From assembly GCA_039640495.1 (NCBI GenBank), contig CP046864.1, positions 2,467,001 through 2,531,000 of the forward strand: a DNA stretch of 64,000 nucleotides, given 5' to 3'. The notes under the pieces are model-generated. The model had not been told where the DNA came from, searched no databases, and saw nothing but the letters and a program-made list of their open reading frames with translations. The stretch is from Rhodobacteraceae bacterium IMCC1335 (lineage in GTDB: Bacteria; Pseudomonadota; Alphaproteobacteria; Rhodobacterales; Rhodobacteraceae). The first letter of the stretch is position 1. Every line of letters starts with the position of its first letter. The translations under genes and the position numbers were made by a program. Below are positions 18,912-27,439 of the stretch, piece after piece.

Positions 18912-19129
18912 TATGTATGTCTAGACGCTAGCGGCGGTGCCAAGGGGGTGTGAGAAGACGACGACCTGAATGGGCAAAACGATCGAACAGATCCGGAGTG
19001 GGAAAACCAGGGCTGCTCTCAGTGCAACAAGCACGACGGTAAGATTTGGACCCGATCCGCAGATCACCATACCGGCCTGCGGCTTTTGAAAAGCCCACAT
19101 CTCAAGGCCTTACAGAAGACCGCACTCGA
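18912..19129 (+). other. IS110/IS1111 3' non-coding tail, candidate guide-RNA region
   Basis: Around 218 bp of GC-rich, non-coding DNA follow the transposase stop. In IS1111-group elements this segment encodes the guide (bridge/seek) RNA. It contains purine-rich stretches (GAGTGGGAAAACCAGGGC) and a hairpin GGCTTTTGAAAAGCC near 19081. Assignment rests only on position and family knowledge. Confidence 0.35.
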
Positions 19130-19134
19130 TCACG

Positions 19135-19854
19135 CGCTAGAAAGGTAGAAAACTTCTTGCATTACGGGCGGCAACCACAGAAGAGCAGCGTCGCGGTTTA
19201 GCTTGAAAGTGCTACGTTTTGAGATTGACCCTTGTAAATTGAAGTGATTGTGAAATGAGGCGTGGATTGAGGCGAACTTTTGGAGGCTGTGCATACGCCT
19301 GAACCGCAGCATTGCCCTTTCTCGTTGTCGAAACGGCAGATGTGAATTCTCAACTCTGTTATTTTCCCACCACTCTGTAACTTGCTTATCTGCACTGCCC
19401 AGCTCTTTTGCTGCTGCACTGTAGATCGAAGCCTATCTGTGACGATCTCATTGGGCGATCCATACCGCCGCATAGCTTTTTTCATGAACTTTAATGCGGC
19501 TTTTTGGTCTCTCTTTTTGGTGACGTAGCTTTCTAAAACTTCGCCCTAATGATCGACTGCGCGCCATAGGTCATGTCTTTCTCCATTTATCTTTACAAAA
19601 ATTTCATCAAGGTGCCACTTCCAGTTGCTCGACTGCATGTCCCCTGCTCTTCGCTTTTTGATCTCGGTTGCGAACTTAAAGCCAAACCAGTGCCACCAAT
19701 ACCGAACAGATTCATAGCTTACATCTACTCCACGCTAATGAAGCAGGTCTTCTACATTTCTTAGTGAAAGCGGAAACCTCACATACAGCATGACTGCAAG
19801 TTGGATGATCTCGGGGCTAGTTTTAAAATAGCGAAAGGATACCGAATTACTCAT
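19135..19854 (-). pseudogene. IS6 family transposase, decayed
   Basis: Read leftward from an ATG at 19854, the translation gives MSNSVSFRYFKTSPEIIQLA, then VDVSYESVRYWWHWFGFKF, WKWHLDEIFVKINGERHDLWRAVD, MKKAMRRYGSPNEIVTD and a C-terminal HSLQKFASIHASFHNHFN block. This is the order of an IS6/IS26-type DDE transposase, with the first aspartate in HLDEIF and the second in EIVTD. In-frame stops occur after RNVEDLLH and after WRAVDH, and the frame shifts more than once after TDRLRS. The gene is dead. It abuts the truncated ASKHA gene fragment, so this insertion or a recombination at it may have cut that gene. Confidence 0.85.
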
Positions 19855-19882
19855 AGCTGAGTAGCTGAGTCCTGCATCAACC

Positions 19883-20344
19883 TCAGGCAAGGTGGTTTAT
19901 TATGACAAAGCCAATACTCAGCCTTTCCAGATCGCCTGACGGATCATGCATATCAGGTTCGGCAACCGCGACGTAAAACAGCTTGGTTGAAGGATTCAAC
20001 ACAATGTCGCGGGCCTCTGCGCGTTTGCGCACGACTTGTTTGTGGACCTGGCTTTCCGGCGGTACGTCGATGACGATGTCCCCTTGGACCGTGGCCTGAC
20101 AGCCCAACCGCCGCCCAGAAATCAGCCCGCGCTTGTCCTGATAGCGCTGCTCGACGGCATTCCATTCGGACAGGGCATCCTCCTGAACGGTGACCCCATG
20201 TTTGGAGAACTCGCCGTAGCTTGGCGTGATCTGGCACTTTGAACAAATGCCGCGCCCACCGCAGACCGAATCCAAATCAACACCCAACTGGCGCGCGGCG
20301 GCCAGAATTGGTGTGCCGGTCGGGAAATGCCCGATGACAAAAAC
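19883..20344 (-). pseudogene. Fragment of ASKHA/DUF4445 corrinoid-activating-type protein (2Fe-2S domain)
   Basis: The visible piece corresponds to the N-terminal ferredoxin-like domain of RamA/DUF4445 proteins, which reactivate corrinoid methyltransferases. It reads HFPTGTPILAAARQLGVDLDSVCGGRGICSKCQITPS, with the clustered cysteines of a plant-type 2Fe-2S site, then GRRLGCQATVQGDIVIDVPPESQ. The protein then stops after about 135 residues, whereas intact members have 600 or more. The normal N-terminal strand is also replaced by unrelated sequence. The ATPase domain is missing on the side of the IS6 remnant. No matching methyltransferase gene is nearby. Confidence 0.72.
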
Positions 20345-20496
20345 CTGCCAAAACTGTAAAGGTTTTGCCGTAGGTTTTTGTCCAGCCTAAGCGGTTGATC
20401 TAGCGTGGGGCAGGGGAGACCGGCATAAACGACCGTTTTTGACACCAAGCATGTTAAGCAACGGGTCCTGAGCCTGATTCGAGAGCTGATAGGCGA

Positions 20497-21450
20497 TTAA
20501 TCGTTTGGTGGACCTGATAATTTCATTACCGCTTGATTAATTCTACTGCAGGCATCTTTTAAATTATCCTCGGATGAGGCGTAAGAAATACGGATGAAGC
20601 CATCCACAAGAAAACCAGAACCAGGAACACCTGCGACACCCGCCTCTTCCATGAGATACATCGCAAAATCCATATCATTCTTAATGATCTTGCCTTCCGT
20701 ACTTTGCCTACCAATTAGATCACTGCATTTAATAAAGACATAAAACGCGCCGTTTGGCAGGTCGCAGGACAAGCCAGGGATCTTGTTAAGCATGTCGACA
20801 ATGAGGTCGCGCCGAGCCTTATACGTCTTTTTGAATTCCTGAATGAATGTCTGATCGCCGGTGAGCGCTTCTACGGCCGCATGCTGTGCGATAGAACATG
20901 TGTGGGAGGTGGATTGGCCCTGTACTGTTTTCATCGCCTTGATAAGTTCGATCGGACCAGCGGCATAGCCGACACGCCATCCTGTCATAGCATAGGCTTT
21001 GGAAACACCATTGACGGTGAGCGTCCGCGCTGCGAGGTCCGGAGCGATTTTGGCTATTGTTGCGAAACTCACGTCTCCGTACACGAGGTGTTCGTAGATA
21101 TCGTCCGACAGAATCCAGACGTTCGGATAGTCTCGTAAAACTTCAGCCAGGTCTTCGAGATTTTTCCTCGAATATACTGCTCCGGTAGGGTTAGATGGCG
21201 AGTTCAGCATCAGCCATTTTGTTTTGTGGGTCAGAACGGCGCGGAGTTCTTCGGGTTGTAAAATAAACCCATTCTCAGCACTGGTCTTAGCCGGTACAGG
21301 GGTGCCACCTGCCAGTTTGACTATTTCCGGGTAGGACACCCAGCATGGCGTTGGGAAAACGACTTCATCTGTCTCGTCAAGCGATGCGACCATAGCGTTG
21401 TAGAGGAGCTGCTTCGCACCACAACCGACAATAATTTCGTCGATGGACAC
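20497..21450 (-). pseudogene. Class I aminotransferase, N-terminally truncated (aspartate aminotransferase type)
   Basis: A 317-residue PLP enzyme fragment of fold type I. It has EIIVGCGAKQLLYNAM, PCWVSYPEIVKLAGG, LNSPSNPTGAVYSR, the SDDIYEHLVYG block and the PLP lysine in VNGVSKAYAMTGWRVGY, and the C-terminal GFIRISYASSEDNL with the substrate arginine. Full-length relatives have about 400 residues, so around 85 N-terminal residues are missing. The frame begins with a GTG (21450) exactly where an unrelated plus-strand fragment starts. The core is intact, but without the N-terminal arm activity is doubtful. It may be a relic of a rearrangement. Confidence 0.75.
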
Positions 21451-21736
21451 CGGTCTTCAGGAAGCTGCAGATGGCATGCATTGCTGGGTCGCGACACAAA
21501 CAGAAAGTGGATATCGGGAATGGGATATTGCCCACGCAATAAAGGCCGGCAGAGATGCCACCGTTCCCATGACCGAGATTGATCGCGGTTTACGGGTGCC
21601 CGTCAGCTATGGCCGCAACATCGTTTATCAGATCAGTGACCAGCAGTTTATGTTGGAGCATTTTGTCCAGCCACGATGGCTTCTTGCAGACGGAACCGCA
21701 CCAGTTGCCTCTGTGACCGCGCGTATTGCGGCGTGA
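21443..21736 (+). pseudogene. Unrecognised gene fragment (C-terminal end)
   Basis: A 97-codon frame whose latter part (WDIAHAIKAGRDATVPMTEIDRGLRVPVSYGRNIVYQISDQQ, then FVQPRWLLADG) looks like genuine protein in its composition. It has no matching upstream part, because the sequence before it belongs to the truncated aminotransferase on the other strand. I do not recognise the family. It is best read as the end of a gene whose start was lost at the same breakpoint. Confidence 0.35.
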
Positions 21737-22081
21737 TACAAGAGGCCTCGCCTTGTAGGTCCAACTTGGCCTCGGTGATGGACGGTGATTTTCGGGCCGG
21801 GCCAGTTGTCACCAACGACTAGTTTGGAGTGTGCAACAGAGCATATTCGGCACTGCCGCGGAATTCACCTTAAAATTGCTCCAGAGACACGCTCAACTTC
21901 AATCATTTGCCTGAAAATAACGCGATGCAGAAATATTTGGAATCCATAACGTTCCAAAGACATCTGGAATTTAAAGGGGGGCAAATTGGGGGGCGAACAT
22001 CTTAATTTAATATAAAATGTATATTTATCAATACATTAAAATATAGGTATGGCGGTGCCGTCAGACAAAACGGCACAAGCA
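21737..22081. other. Non-coding interval with a short inverted repeat
   Basis: About 345 bp between the degraded zone and tctE. I see no gene. A 7-bp inverted repeat TTTGGAA/TTCCAAA lies at 21936-21942/21952-21958, followed by G-rich and then AT-rich stretches. This probably marks the border between mobile debris and the tricarboxylate locus. Confidence 0.35.
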
Positions 22082-23455
22082 TCAAAAGTCTTGGGAAACT
22101 TTAGTTGGAATTGAAAATGTGAAGCGCATCCGAGGTTTCGTAGTGACCATGACTTCGCCTTGATGGATTTTAGCAATTTCATAGACAATCGCTAATCCCA
22201 AGCCAGATCCTGAATTCTCTCCGATTTGCGAAAACCGATCAAAACAAGATTGAATTTCGCTATCCTCAATCTTAAGGCCGTCATTTTCAACTTGTATAGT
22301 AACAGCGTCGGAATTGGCGCTGACAGTAACAATTATTTCAGACAGGGTGTTTCCACCATGTTGCAGCGCATTTTCAATTAAATTTGTGATCGCTTCATTC
22401 AACAAAGTTGGATCAAACCTAGCTTTAGCAGCTGGAGTGGCAGTATTCACCGTAAATTCTATATCCTGAGCCAACACTTTTGGCGCAAGGCGCGTTGTGA
22501 GCTCGGTTACAGCGGCATTGACCTCGTTCAACCCCAAAGCGGGTTGAACGCCACGCAACCGCTCTAGCGACAACATTTGATTGGTCAATCGCACCGTCCT
22601 GCGAGTTTCAGCGACCAATTGTGCTGCTCGATCCGTGCTAGCGGAAAAAGTTTTCGCAGCAAGCGTGGCCTGGGCCATCGCATGAATGGCCGCCACCGGA
22701 TTGCGCAATTGGTGGGCAGCATTCGAGATCAGGCGATCACGCGCCACTTGGGCTTCGGTTAATTGTGAAAAAAGAGCGTTCAACCGGCTCACAATTCCGC
22801 GTGCCTCTATAGGAACTTGTCTCTCAATGGGGCGGATATCTGATGGGCTACGCCTTTGGATGGCGGCCTCTAGCTGGCCCAATGGACGCAATCCTAAACG
22901 CACACCAAAAATGACCACACTGGCAGCCGTTAACACCAGCAATGCGGTGATAAACGCAGCTTGTAGCGCCAGATTACGGGCAAATTTGAACCTTGGCTCA
23001 AGGTCTTGCCAGACTGTAACCACTGAAACACCCGAGATACCTCCGATCACGACAGGCTCGGCGAGGCTTACCGCCCGCACATCTCGACCCAGATGTCGGG
23101 CATTGAACAAGAATGGAATATTACGCTCTAAACTTGCTGTTCTATCACGTACCGGCGGGGAAGAATAACCGGTAACAAAACTGCCATCTGGCCCGTAAAC
23201 ATGATAATATATCGACCCGGCTGCAGCATCTTCGAAAAGGTTCTGCGTCGTCACGGAAAGCGAGTCGCCACCCGAATAAGCGACATCGCGCGAGACGGCC
23301 AAGCACAGCATAACCAGCTGACGGTCGAAAATATCTTCTGCGGTTTTTCGCGCTTCGACAAAGCGCCAATAGATCGCAGCAAAAGCAACAATTAAAAGCG
23401 GCAGCAGAATTAAAATTAATAGACGCAGCCGAAGTGAGGTAGATAAGATACTCAT
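22082..23455 (-). CDS. tctE: Sensor histidine kinase, TctE type
   Basis: A 457-residue inner-membrane sensor kinase. The first transmembrane segment is about 10-29 and the second about 165-187, with a periplasmic TctE_N-type sensor domain between them. A HAMP-like linker follows, then the H box LISNAAHQLRNPVAAIHAM with phospho-acceptor His248, an N box (LTNLIENALQHGG) and G boxes (SGLGLAIVYEIA). It overlaps tctD by 4 bp. In other bacteria TctE with TctD controls tripartite tricarboxylate transport genes. The divergent tctC next door supports that role here. Confidence 0.9.
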   Translation of the reverse strand: MSILSTSLRLRLLILILLPLLIVAFAAIYWRFVEARKTAEDIFDRQLVMLCLAVSRDVAYSGGDSLSVTTQNLFEDAAAGSIYYHVYGPDGSFVTGYSSPPVRDRTASLERNIPFLFNARHLGRDVRAVSLAEPVVIGGISGVSVVTVWQDLEPRFKFARNLALQAAFITALLVLTAASVVIFGVRLGLRPLGQLEAAIQRRSPSDIRPIERQVPIEARGIVSRLNALFSQLTEAQVARDRLISNAAHQLRNPVAAIHAMAQATLAAKTFSASTDRAAQLVAETRRTVRLTNQMLSLERLRGVQPALGLNEVNAAVTELTTRLAPKVLAQDIEFTVNTATPAAKARFDPTLLNEAITNLIENALQHGGNTLSEIIVTVSANSDAVTIQVENDGLKIEDSEIQSCFDRFSQIGENSGSGLGLAIVYEIAKIHQGEVMVTTKPRMRFTFSIPTKVSQDF

Positions 23456-24120
23456 TTTTCAATTTGCATCATATAGCCAAGGCCCCGCGCCACCTTAATC
23501 CGAACTTGAAAAGCAGCCAACTTTTTACGCAAACGGGACACATAGATCTCAACCACGCGCTCTTCGATATCTGCTCCGATGCCATAAATATGGTCAGCGA
23601 TTTGAGTTTTTGAAACGATTTGATTTTGCCGTTCGAACAGGCATTCAAAAACGGCCAACTCTCGGCGCGGCAGCGGCAGTTCTTGAGCCTGTGCAAACAG
23701 TTTGCGACCGGCACGATCAAAAGACAGCGCTCCGAAACAAATGCTTTTTTGATCAACCAACGGTTTGCGTCGAATAAGCGCACGCAGGCGCGCATCTAAC
23801 TCTTCCATATCAAAGGGTTTCACCAAATAATCATCGGCCCCCGCATCAAGTCCGGTAACACGATCATGCAAGTCACCTCGCGCTGTCAGAAGTAAAACCG
23901 GAAGTTGATTGGATGACTTGCGTAGCGCTTTCAGAATGCTAAACCCATCGAGGCGTGGCAGATTCACATCCATTACAACGATATCCGCGCTTTCTTGTTG
24001 CAAAAACTCAAGAGCTGTTTGACCATCATGCAGCAAATTGACTGAATGCCCTTGGTCGCGCAAGTGATGCGCGATCCCCTGAGCAAGAGCAAGATTATCT
24101 TCAACGATGGCAATGCGCAT
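23452..24120 (-). CDS. tctD: OmpR-family response regulator, TctD type
   Basis: A 222-residue response regulator with an N-terminal receiver (MRIAIVEDNLALAQGI, phosphorylation site Asp51 in VVMDVNLPRLDG, threonine in LLLTARGD, lysine in LVKPFDMEEL) and a C-terminal winged-helix DNA-binding domain ending in the RVVEIYVSRLRKKL recognition region. I chose the ATG at 24120. The frame is open for 14 more codons without family match. The first gene of the transport operon starts 118 bp away on the opposite strand, so the shared intergenic region probably carries its binding sites. Confidence 0.91.
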   Translation of the reverse strand: MRIAIVEDNLALAQGIAHHLRDQGHSVNLLHDGQTALEFLQQESADIVVMDVNLPRLDGFSILKALRKSSNQLPVLLLTARGDLHDRVTGLDAGADDYLVKPFDMEELDARLRALIRRKPLVDQKSICFGALSFDRAGRKLFAQAQELPLPRRELAVFECLFERQNQIVSKTQIADHIYGIGADIEERVVEIYVSRLRKKLAAFQVRIKVARGLGYMMQIEK

Positions 24121-24238
24121 TAATCTGCCCCATGATAGTTTCGTGCAAGGTTGACCAAGCATGGTGCGAGAATCAAGGGCGAAAAGCTTGCCCTGATTTC
24201 ATAAATTTTACGCAATATGAGCGTTATTGGGAGGAACT

Positions 24239-25327
24239 ATGAAACTATCAAACTTTACCCGCCGCGCCGTTATGGCAACGGCCGCAGCCGCAGCTTTCGC
24301 ACTGCCTGCACAGGCTGATGTGGATATGTCTGGAAAAACCATCGAATGGACAATCCCGTTCTCAGAAACAGGGGGCTCGGCCAAATGGGCAAATTTCTTT
24401 GCCCCACTTTTGTCCGAAGCACTGCCTGGCAACCCCTCTGTTGTGGTTAAATTTATGCCCGGCGCGGGCTCTACGAAAGGTGCCAACTGGTTTCAAGAGC
24501 AAACAAATGGCGACGGCACTGTGATGTTTGGCTCTTCGGGCTCAACTCAATTTCCATATTTGCTTGGGGATCCGCGTGTTCGCTATGAATATAATGACTG
24601 GAACCCCGTAATGGCTTCAGGCACCGGCGGTGTGGCCTATTTGAACGCTGAAGACGGAGCAAAATTTGACGGCACAGCAAATAATCTTAAAGACACCACG
24701 TTTATCTATGGCAACCAAGGTGCAACCCGCCTTGACCTGATCCCTGCTTTGGCATGGGAAATGTTGGGCATGAATGTTGAACATGTACTTGGCATTAAAG
24801 GACGCGGCGATGGGCGCAAAATGTTCGAGTCAGGCGAGGCAACTATCGATTATCAAACATCATCCGGCTATTTAAAGGGATCCGCTGCATTGGTCGACGC
24901 GGGCAAAGCAGTTCCGATGATGACTTGGGGATCATTAAGCGCAAATGGCGATATCGTGCGCGATCCAACATTCCCAGAACTGCCTACGTTCAAAGAAGTT
25001 TGTGATGCAACCGATGGGTGCGAAACATCTGGCCCCAAATGGGATGCTTGGAAGGCTTTCTTTGTTGCCGGATTTCCATCACAAAAGATCGCATTCCTAC
25101 CTGCGGGTACGGACCAAGAGATTGTTGATACTTTCGCAAATGCCTTTGCAGAAATCAAAGCGCGCCCAGATTTTGCTGAAATCTCAGCAAAACGTTTGGG
25201 TAAATATCCGATGTACACAGGCGCTGACGCCAAAGCGGCCTTGGGCAATGCAATAACCGTGAATGCTGAAGCTAAAGGCTTTGTTGTTGATTGGTTGAAG
25301 GATCAATTCGGCGTTGAGTTGAAATAA
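24239..25327 (+). CDS. tctC: Tripartite tricarboxylate transporter substrate-binding protein (TctC/Bug family)
   Basis: A 362-residue periplasmic binding protein. It has a signal peptide with an Arg-Arg pair (FTRRAVMATAAAAAFALPAQA, cleavage near residue 26). The mature Bug fold begins KTIEWTIPFSETGGSAKWANFF, which carries the family ligand loop, followed by GNPSVVVKFMPGAGSTKGANWF. GGGAGGAACT precedes the ATG at 24239. The first gene of a plus-strand operon, it captures a carboxylic acid for the TctAB permease. A strong hairpin terminator after the gene probably makes the binding protein more abundant than the permease. Confidence 0.92.
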   Translation: MKLSNFTRRAVMATAAAAAFALPAQADVDMSGKTIEWTIPFSETGGSAKWANFFAPLLSEALPGNPSVVVKFMPGAGSTKGANWFQEQTNGDGTVMFGSSGSTQFPYLLGDPRVRYEYNDWNPVMASGTGGVAYLNAEDGAKFDGTANNLKDTTFIYGNQGATRLDLIPALAWEMLGMNVEHVLGIKGRGDGRKMFESGEATIDYQTSSGYLKGSAALVDAGKAVPMMTWGSLSANGDIVRDPTFPELPTFKEVCDATDGCETSGPKWDAWKAFFVAGFPSQKIAFLPAGTDQEIVDTFANAFAEIKARPDFAEISAKRLGKYPMYTGADAKAALGNAITVNAEAKGFVVDWLKDQFGVELK

Positions 25328-25344
25328 GCTGATTGTTTTAGATG

Positions 25345-25372
25345 CGCCCCCTCGCAGTGAGGGGGCGTTTTT
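25345..25372 (+). terminator. Intercistronic rho-independent terminator between tctC and tctAB
   Basis: A perfect 9-bp stem CGCCCCCTC/GAGGGGGCG with loop GCAGT, followed by five T residues. It sits 18 bp after tctC and 24 bp before the permease start. It would terminate part of the transcription or stabilise the upstream mRNA end. Confidence 0.85.
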
Positions 25373-25395
25373 CAAAACAGTGCGACGGAGCCTTT

Positions 25396-27423
25396 ATGGA
25401 CATTTTTATAGATGCGCTGCCCGCTCTTGGGTCAGCTTGGGCACAAATTTTGCAACCGATTGTGATCGGGTATCTGGTTTTAGGTGTCTGTATGGGCTTG
25501 GTAATTGGAGTGTTTCCTGGCCTTGGCGGGATTGCCGGCTTGTCGCTGTTACTGCCTTTCATGTTTGGGATGGATCCCACTCTTGGTCTTGCACTGATGA
25601 TCGGAATGATCGCTGTGGTGCCGACATCTGATACGTTTGCCTCTATACTGATGGGAATTCCTGGCTCTTCAGCCTCACAGGCCACTGTCCTTGATGGGTT
25701 TCCAATGGCCAAACGCGGGCAAGCGGCCCGCGCGCTTTCAGCGGCGTTTGCGTCTTCCCTTTTTGGAGGCTTGGTCGGGGCTGCTTTTTTGACCATTTTT
25801 ATTCTTGTGGCACGGCCGGTTGTGCTTCTGTTTAAATCGCCCGAGCTGCTAATGGTTTCAATTTTTGGTCTGTCTATGGTTGGAATTCTGGCGGGACGCA
25901 TAGCAATTAAGGGGGTCGTGGCGGCCGGTCTCGGCTTACTGATCGGATCAATTGGCGAGGGCCCATTTAATGGTGAACTGCGCATGTCCAGTTATGACTA
26001 TCCGTATCTAACGGACGGTCTTAAGTTGGTGATCGTGGGTTTGGGTGTTTTTGCCGTTCCTGAAATCATCGCTTTGTTAAGGCAAGATAAAGCTATTTCT
26101 GACCGACAAGCACTTGGCGGAGGATGGCTTTTAGGCATTAAAGATTGGTGGCGCAACAAATGGCTATCGGCAAGATGCTCAATCATTGGCGTCATCGTTG
26201 GTGTTATCCCCGGGCTTGGCGGCTCGGTGGTGGATTGGATCGCGTACGGACATACGATTCAAACCAGCAAAGAAAAATCCGAATTTGGCAAAGGCGATGT
26301 GCGCGGCGTGATCGGGCCTGAAAGCTCGAATAATGCCAAAGAGGGAGGCGGGCTCGTGCCCACTTTACTTTTTGGGATTCCGGGCTCAGGCTCAATGGCA
26401 GTTTTTATTGGAGCGCTGGCGCTTTTGGGAAATGGCATTGATGTTGGTCCCAGCTTGCTAGAAAACAATCTTGGTTTCACGTATTCGATCGTTTGGCTCT
26501 TAGCCTTGGCCAATGTGGTGGGCACGATTTTTTGCATTGCGCTGTCTGGTGGGATCGCAAAATTAACCAATATCCGCTTTGCATTGCTGGCCCCTTTTAT
26601 CTTTATGATAATTTCTTTTGCCGCCTTTCAAAGCGGGCAGAACCTGATGGATCTTGTGGCACTTTTTGCGATCGGCTTCTTGGGGATAATGATGCGCCGA
26701 TTTGACTGGTCTCGCCCGGCTTTTTTGATCGGTTTTGTTTTGGCTAATGCGGTTGAAAACTATTCCAATAATGCAAACCAAATCGCCGGTATCCGTTTCC
26801 GGCAAAGTTGGGAGGCCGGCATGAATTACATTCTGTCTCCCATCGTTATTGTTTTAATTATAATCACGCTTTTATCAGTTGTGATCGGATTGCGTCAGGC
26901 GAAAAATATTTTATCCGAAGGCGAAGTTCCGTCAGGAACAAAACGCGCCCCTTTAGTCTTTTTAATCTGTGTGATCGGGTTTATCTCATACGCGCTTTGG
27001 GATGCCCTTAGCATTCCTGATTATGCGGCCACCGATCGTGTATTTCCAGTTTTTGTGGCCTCCATTTCTCTTATAGGTGCATTAGTATTGTTAATACAAA
27101 TGATGCTCGTACCTGAAACGCATGGATTGTTCGCGGATCGTGAAAACAGCGGCGAAGAGCAAACCGCACAATATCGTCTCTGGCCTACATTAGCTTGGTT
27201 TGCCTTTTTGTTGATCTTGACCGCGCTGACCGGTTTCATAATCGCGCTGGCTGTTTTCTTGGCTAGTTTTATGAGGTACCGAGCACAATTGGGTTGGCCA
27301 ATGACTTGGGTATATTCAATCTTGGGCATTAGTTTCATGTTATTTATGGCATGGTTGCTCAACAGAGATTTTCCGCCAGGTCTATTACAATCTTATTTTG
27401 ACCTACCATGGCCCTTTACATGA
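25396..27423 (+). CDS. Fused TctA-TctB tripartite tricarboxylate transporter permease
   Basis: A 675-residue membrane protein. Residues 1 to about 500 are TctA, the large 12-helix subunit, with both conserved glycine-rich loops: FPGLGGIAGLS with GIPGSSASQATVLDGFPMAKRG, and IPGLGGSVVDWIAYGHTIQ with GIPGSGSMAVFIGAL. From about residue 520 a second domain with four hydrophobic helices (starting RAPLVFLICVIGFISYALW) corresponds to TctB, the small subunit. The subunits are usually separate genes. It is driven by ion gradients and works with TctC. The ATG at 25396 has CGGAG upstream. Confidence 0.9.
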   Translation: MDIFIDALPALGSAWAQILQPIVIGYLVLGVCMGLVIGVFPGLGGIAGLSLLLPFMFGMDPTLGLALMIGMIAVVPTSDTFASILMGIPGSSASQATVLDGFPMAKRGQAARALSAAFASSLFGGLVGAAFLTIFILVARPVVLLFKSPELLMVSIFGLSMVGILAGRIAIKGVVAAGLGLLIGSIGEGPFNGELRMSSYDYPYLTDGLKLVIVGLGVFAVPEIIALLRQDKAISDRQALGGGWLLGIKDWWRNKWLSARCSIIGVIVGVIPGLGGSVVDWIAYGHTIQTSKEKSEFGKGDVRGVIGPESSNNAKEGGGLVPTLLFGIPGSGSMAVFIGALALLGNGIDVGPSLLENNLGFTYSIVWLLALANVVGTIFCIALSGGIAKLTNIRFALLAPFIFMIISFAAFQSGQNLMDLVALFAIGFLGIMMRRFDWSRPAFLIGFVLANAVENYSNNANQIAGIRFRQSWEAGMNYILSPIVIVLIIITLLSVVIGLRQAKNILSEGEVPSGTKRAPLVFLICVIGFISYALWDALSIPDYAATDRVFPVFVASISLIGALVLLIQMMLVPETHGLFADRENSGEEQTAQYRLWPTLAWFAFLLILTALTGFIIALAVFLASFMRYRAQLGWPMTWVYSILGISFMLFMAWLLNRDFPPGLLQSYFDLPWPFT

Positions 27424-27439
27424 TAGTGGCGCCATAGGG

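Noticed and set aside
25338..25985. Long open frame of 215 codons on the minus strand over the start of the permease gene
   Set aside because: It lies antisense to conserved TctA motifs and has low-complexity proline/serine composition typical of a shadow frame.
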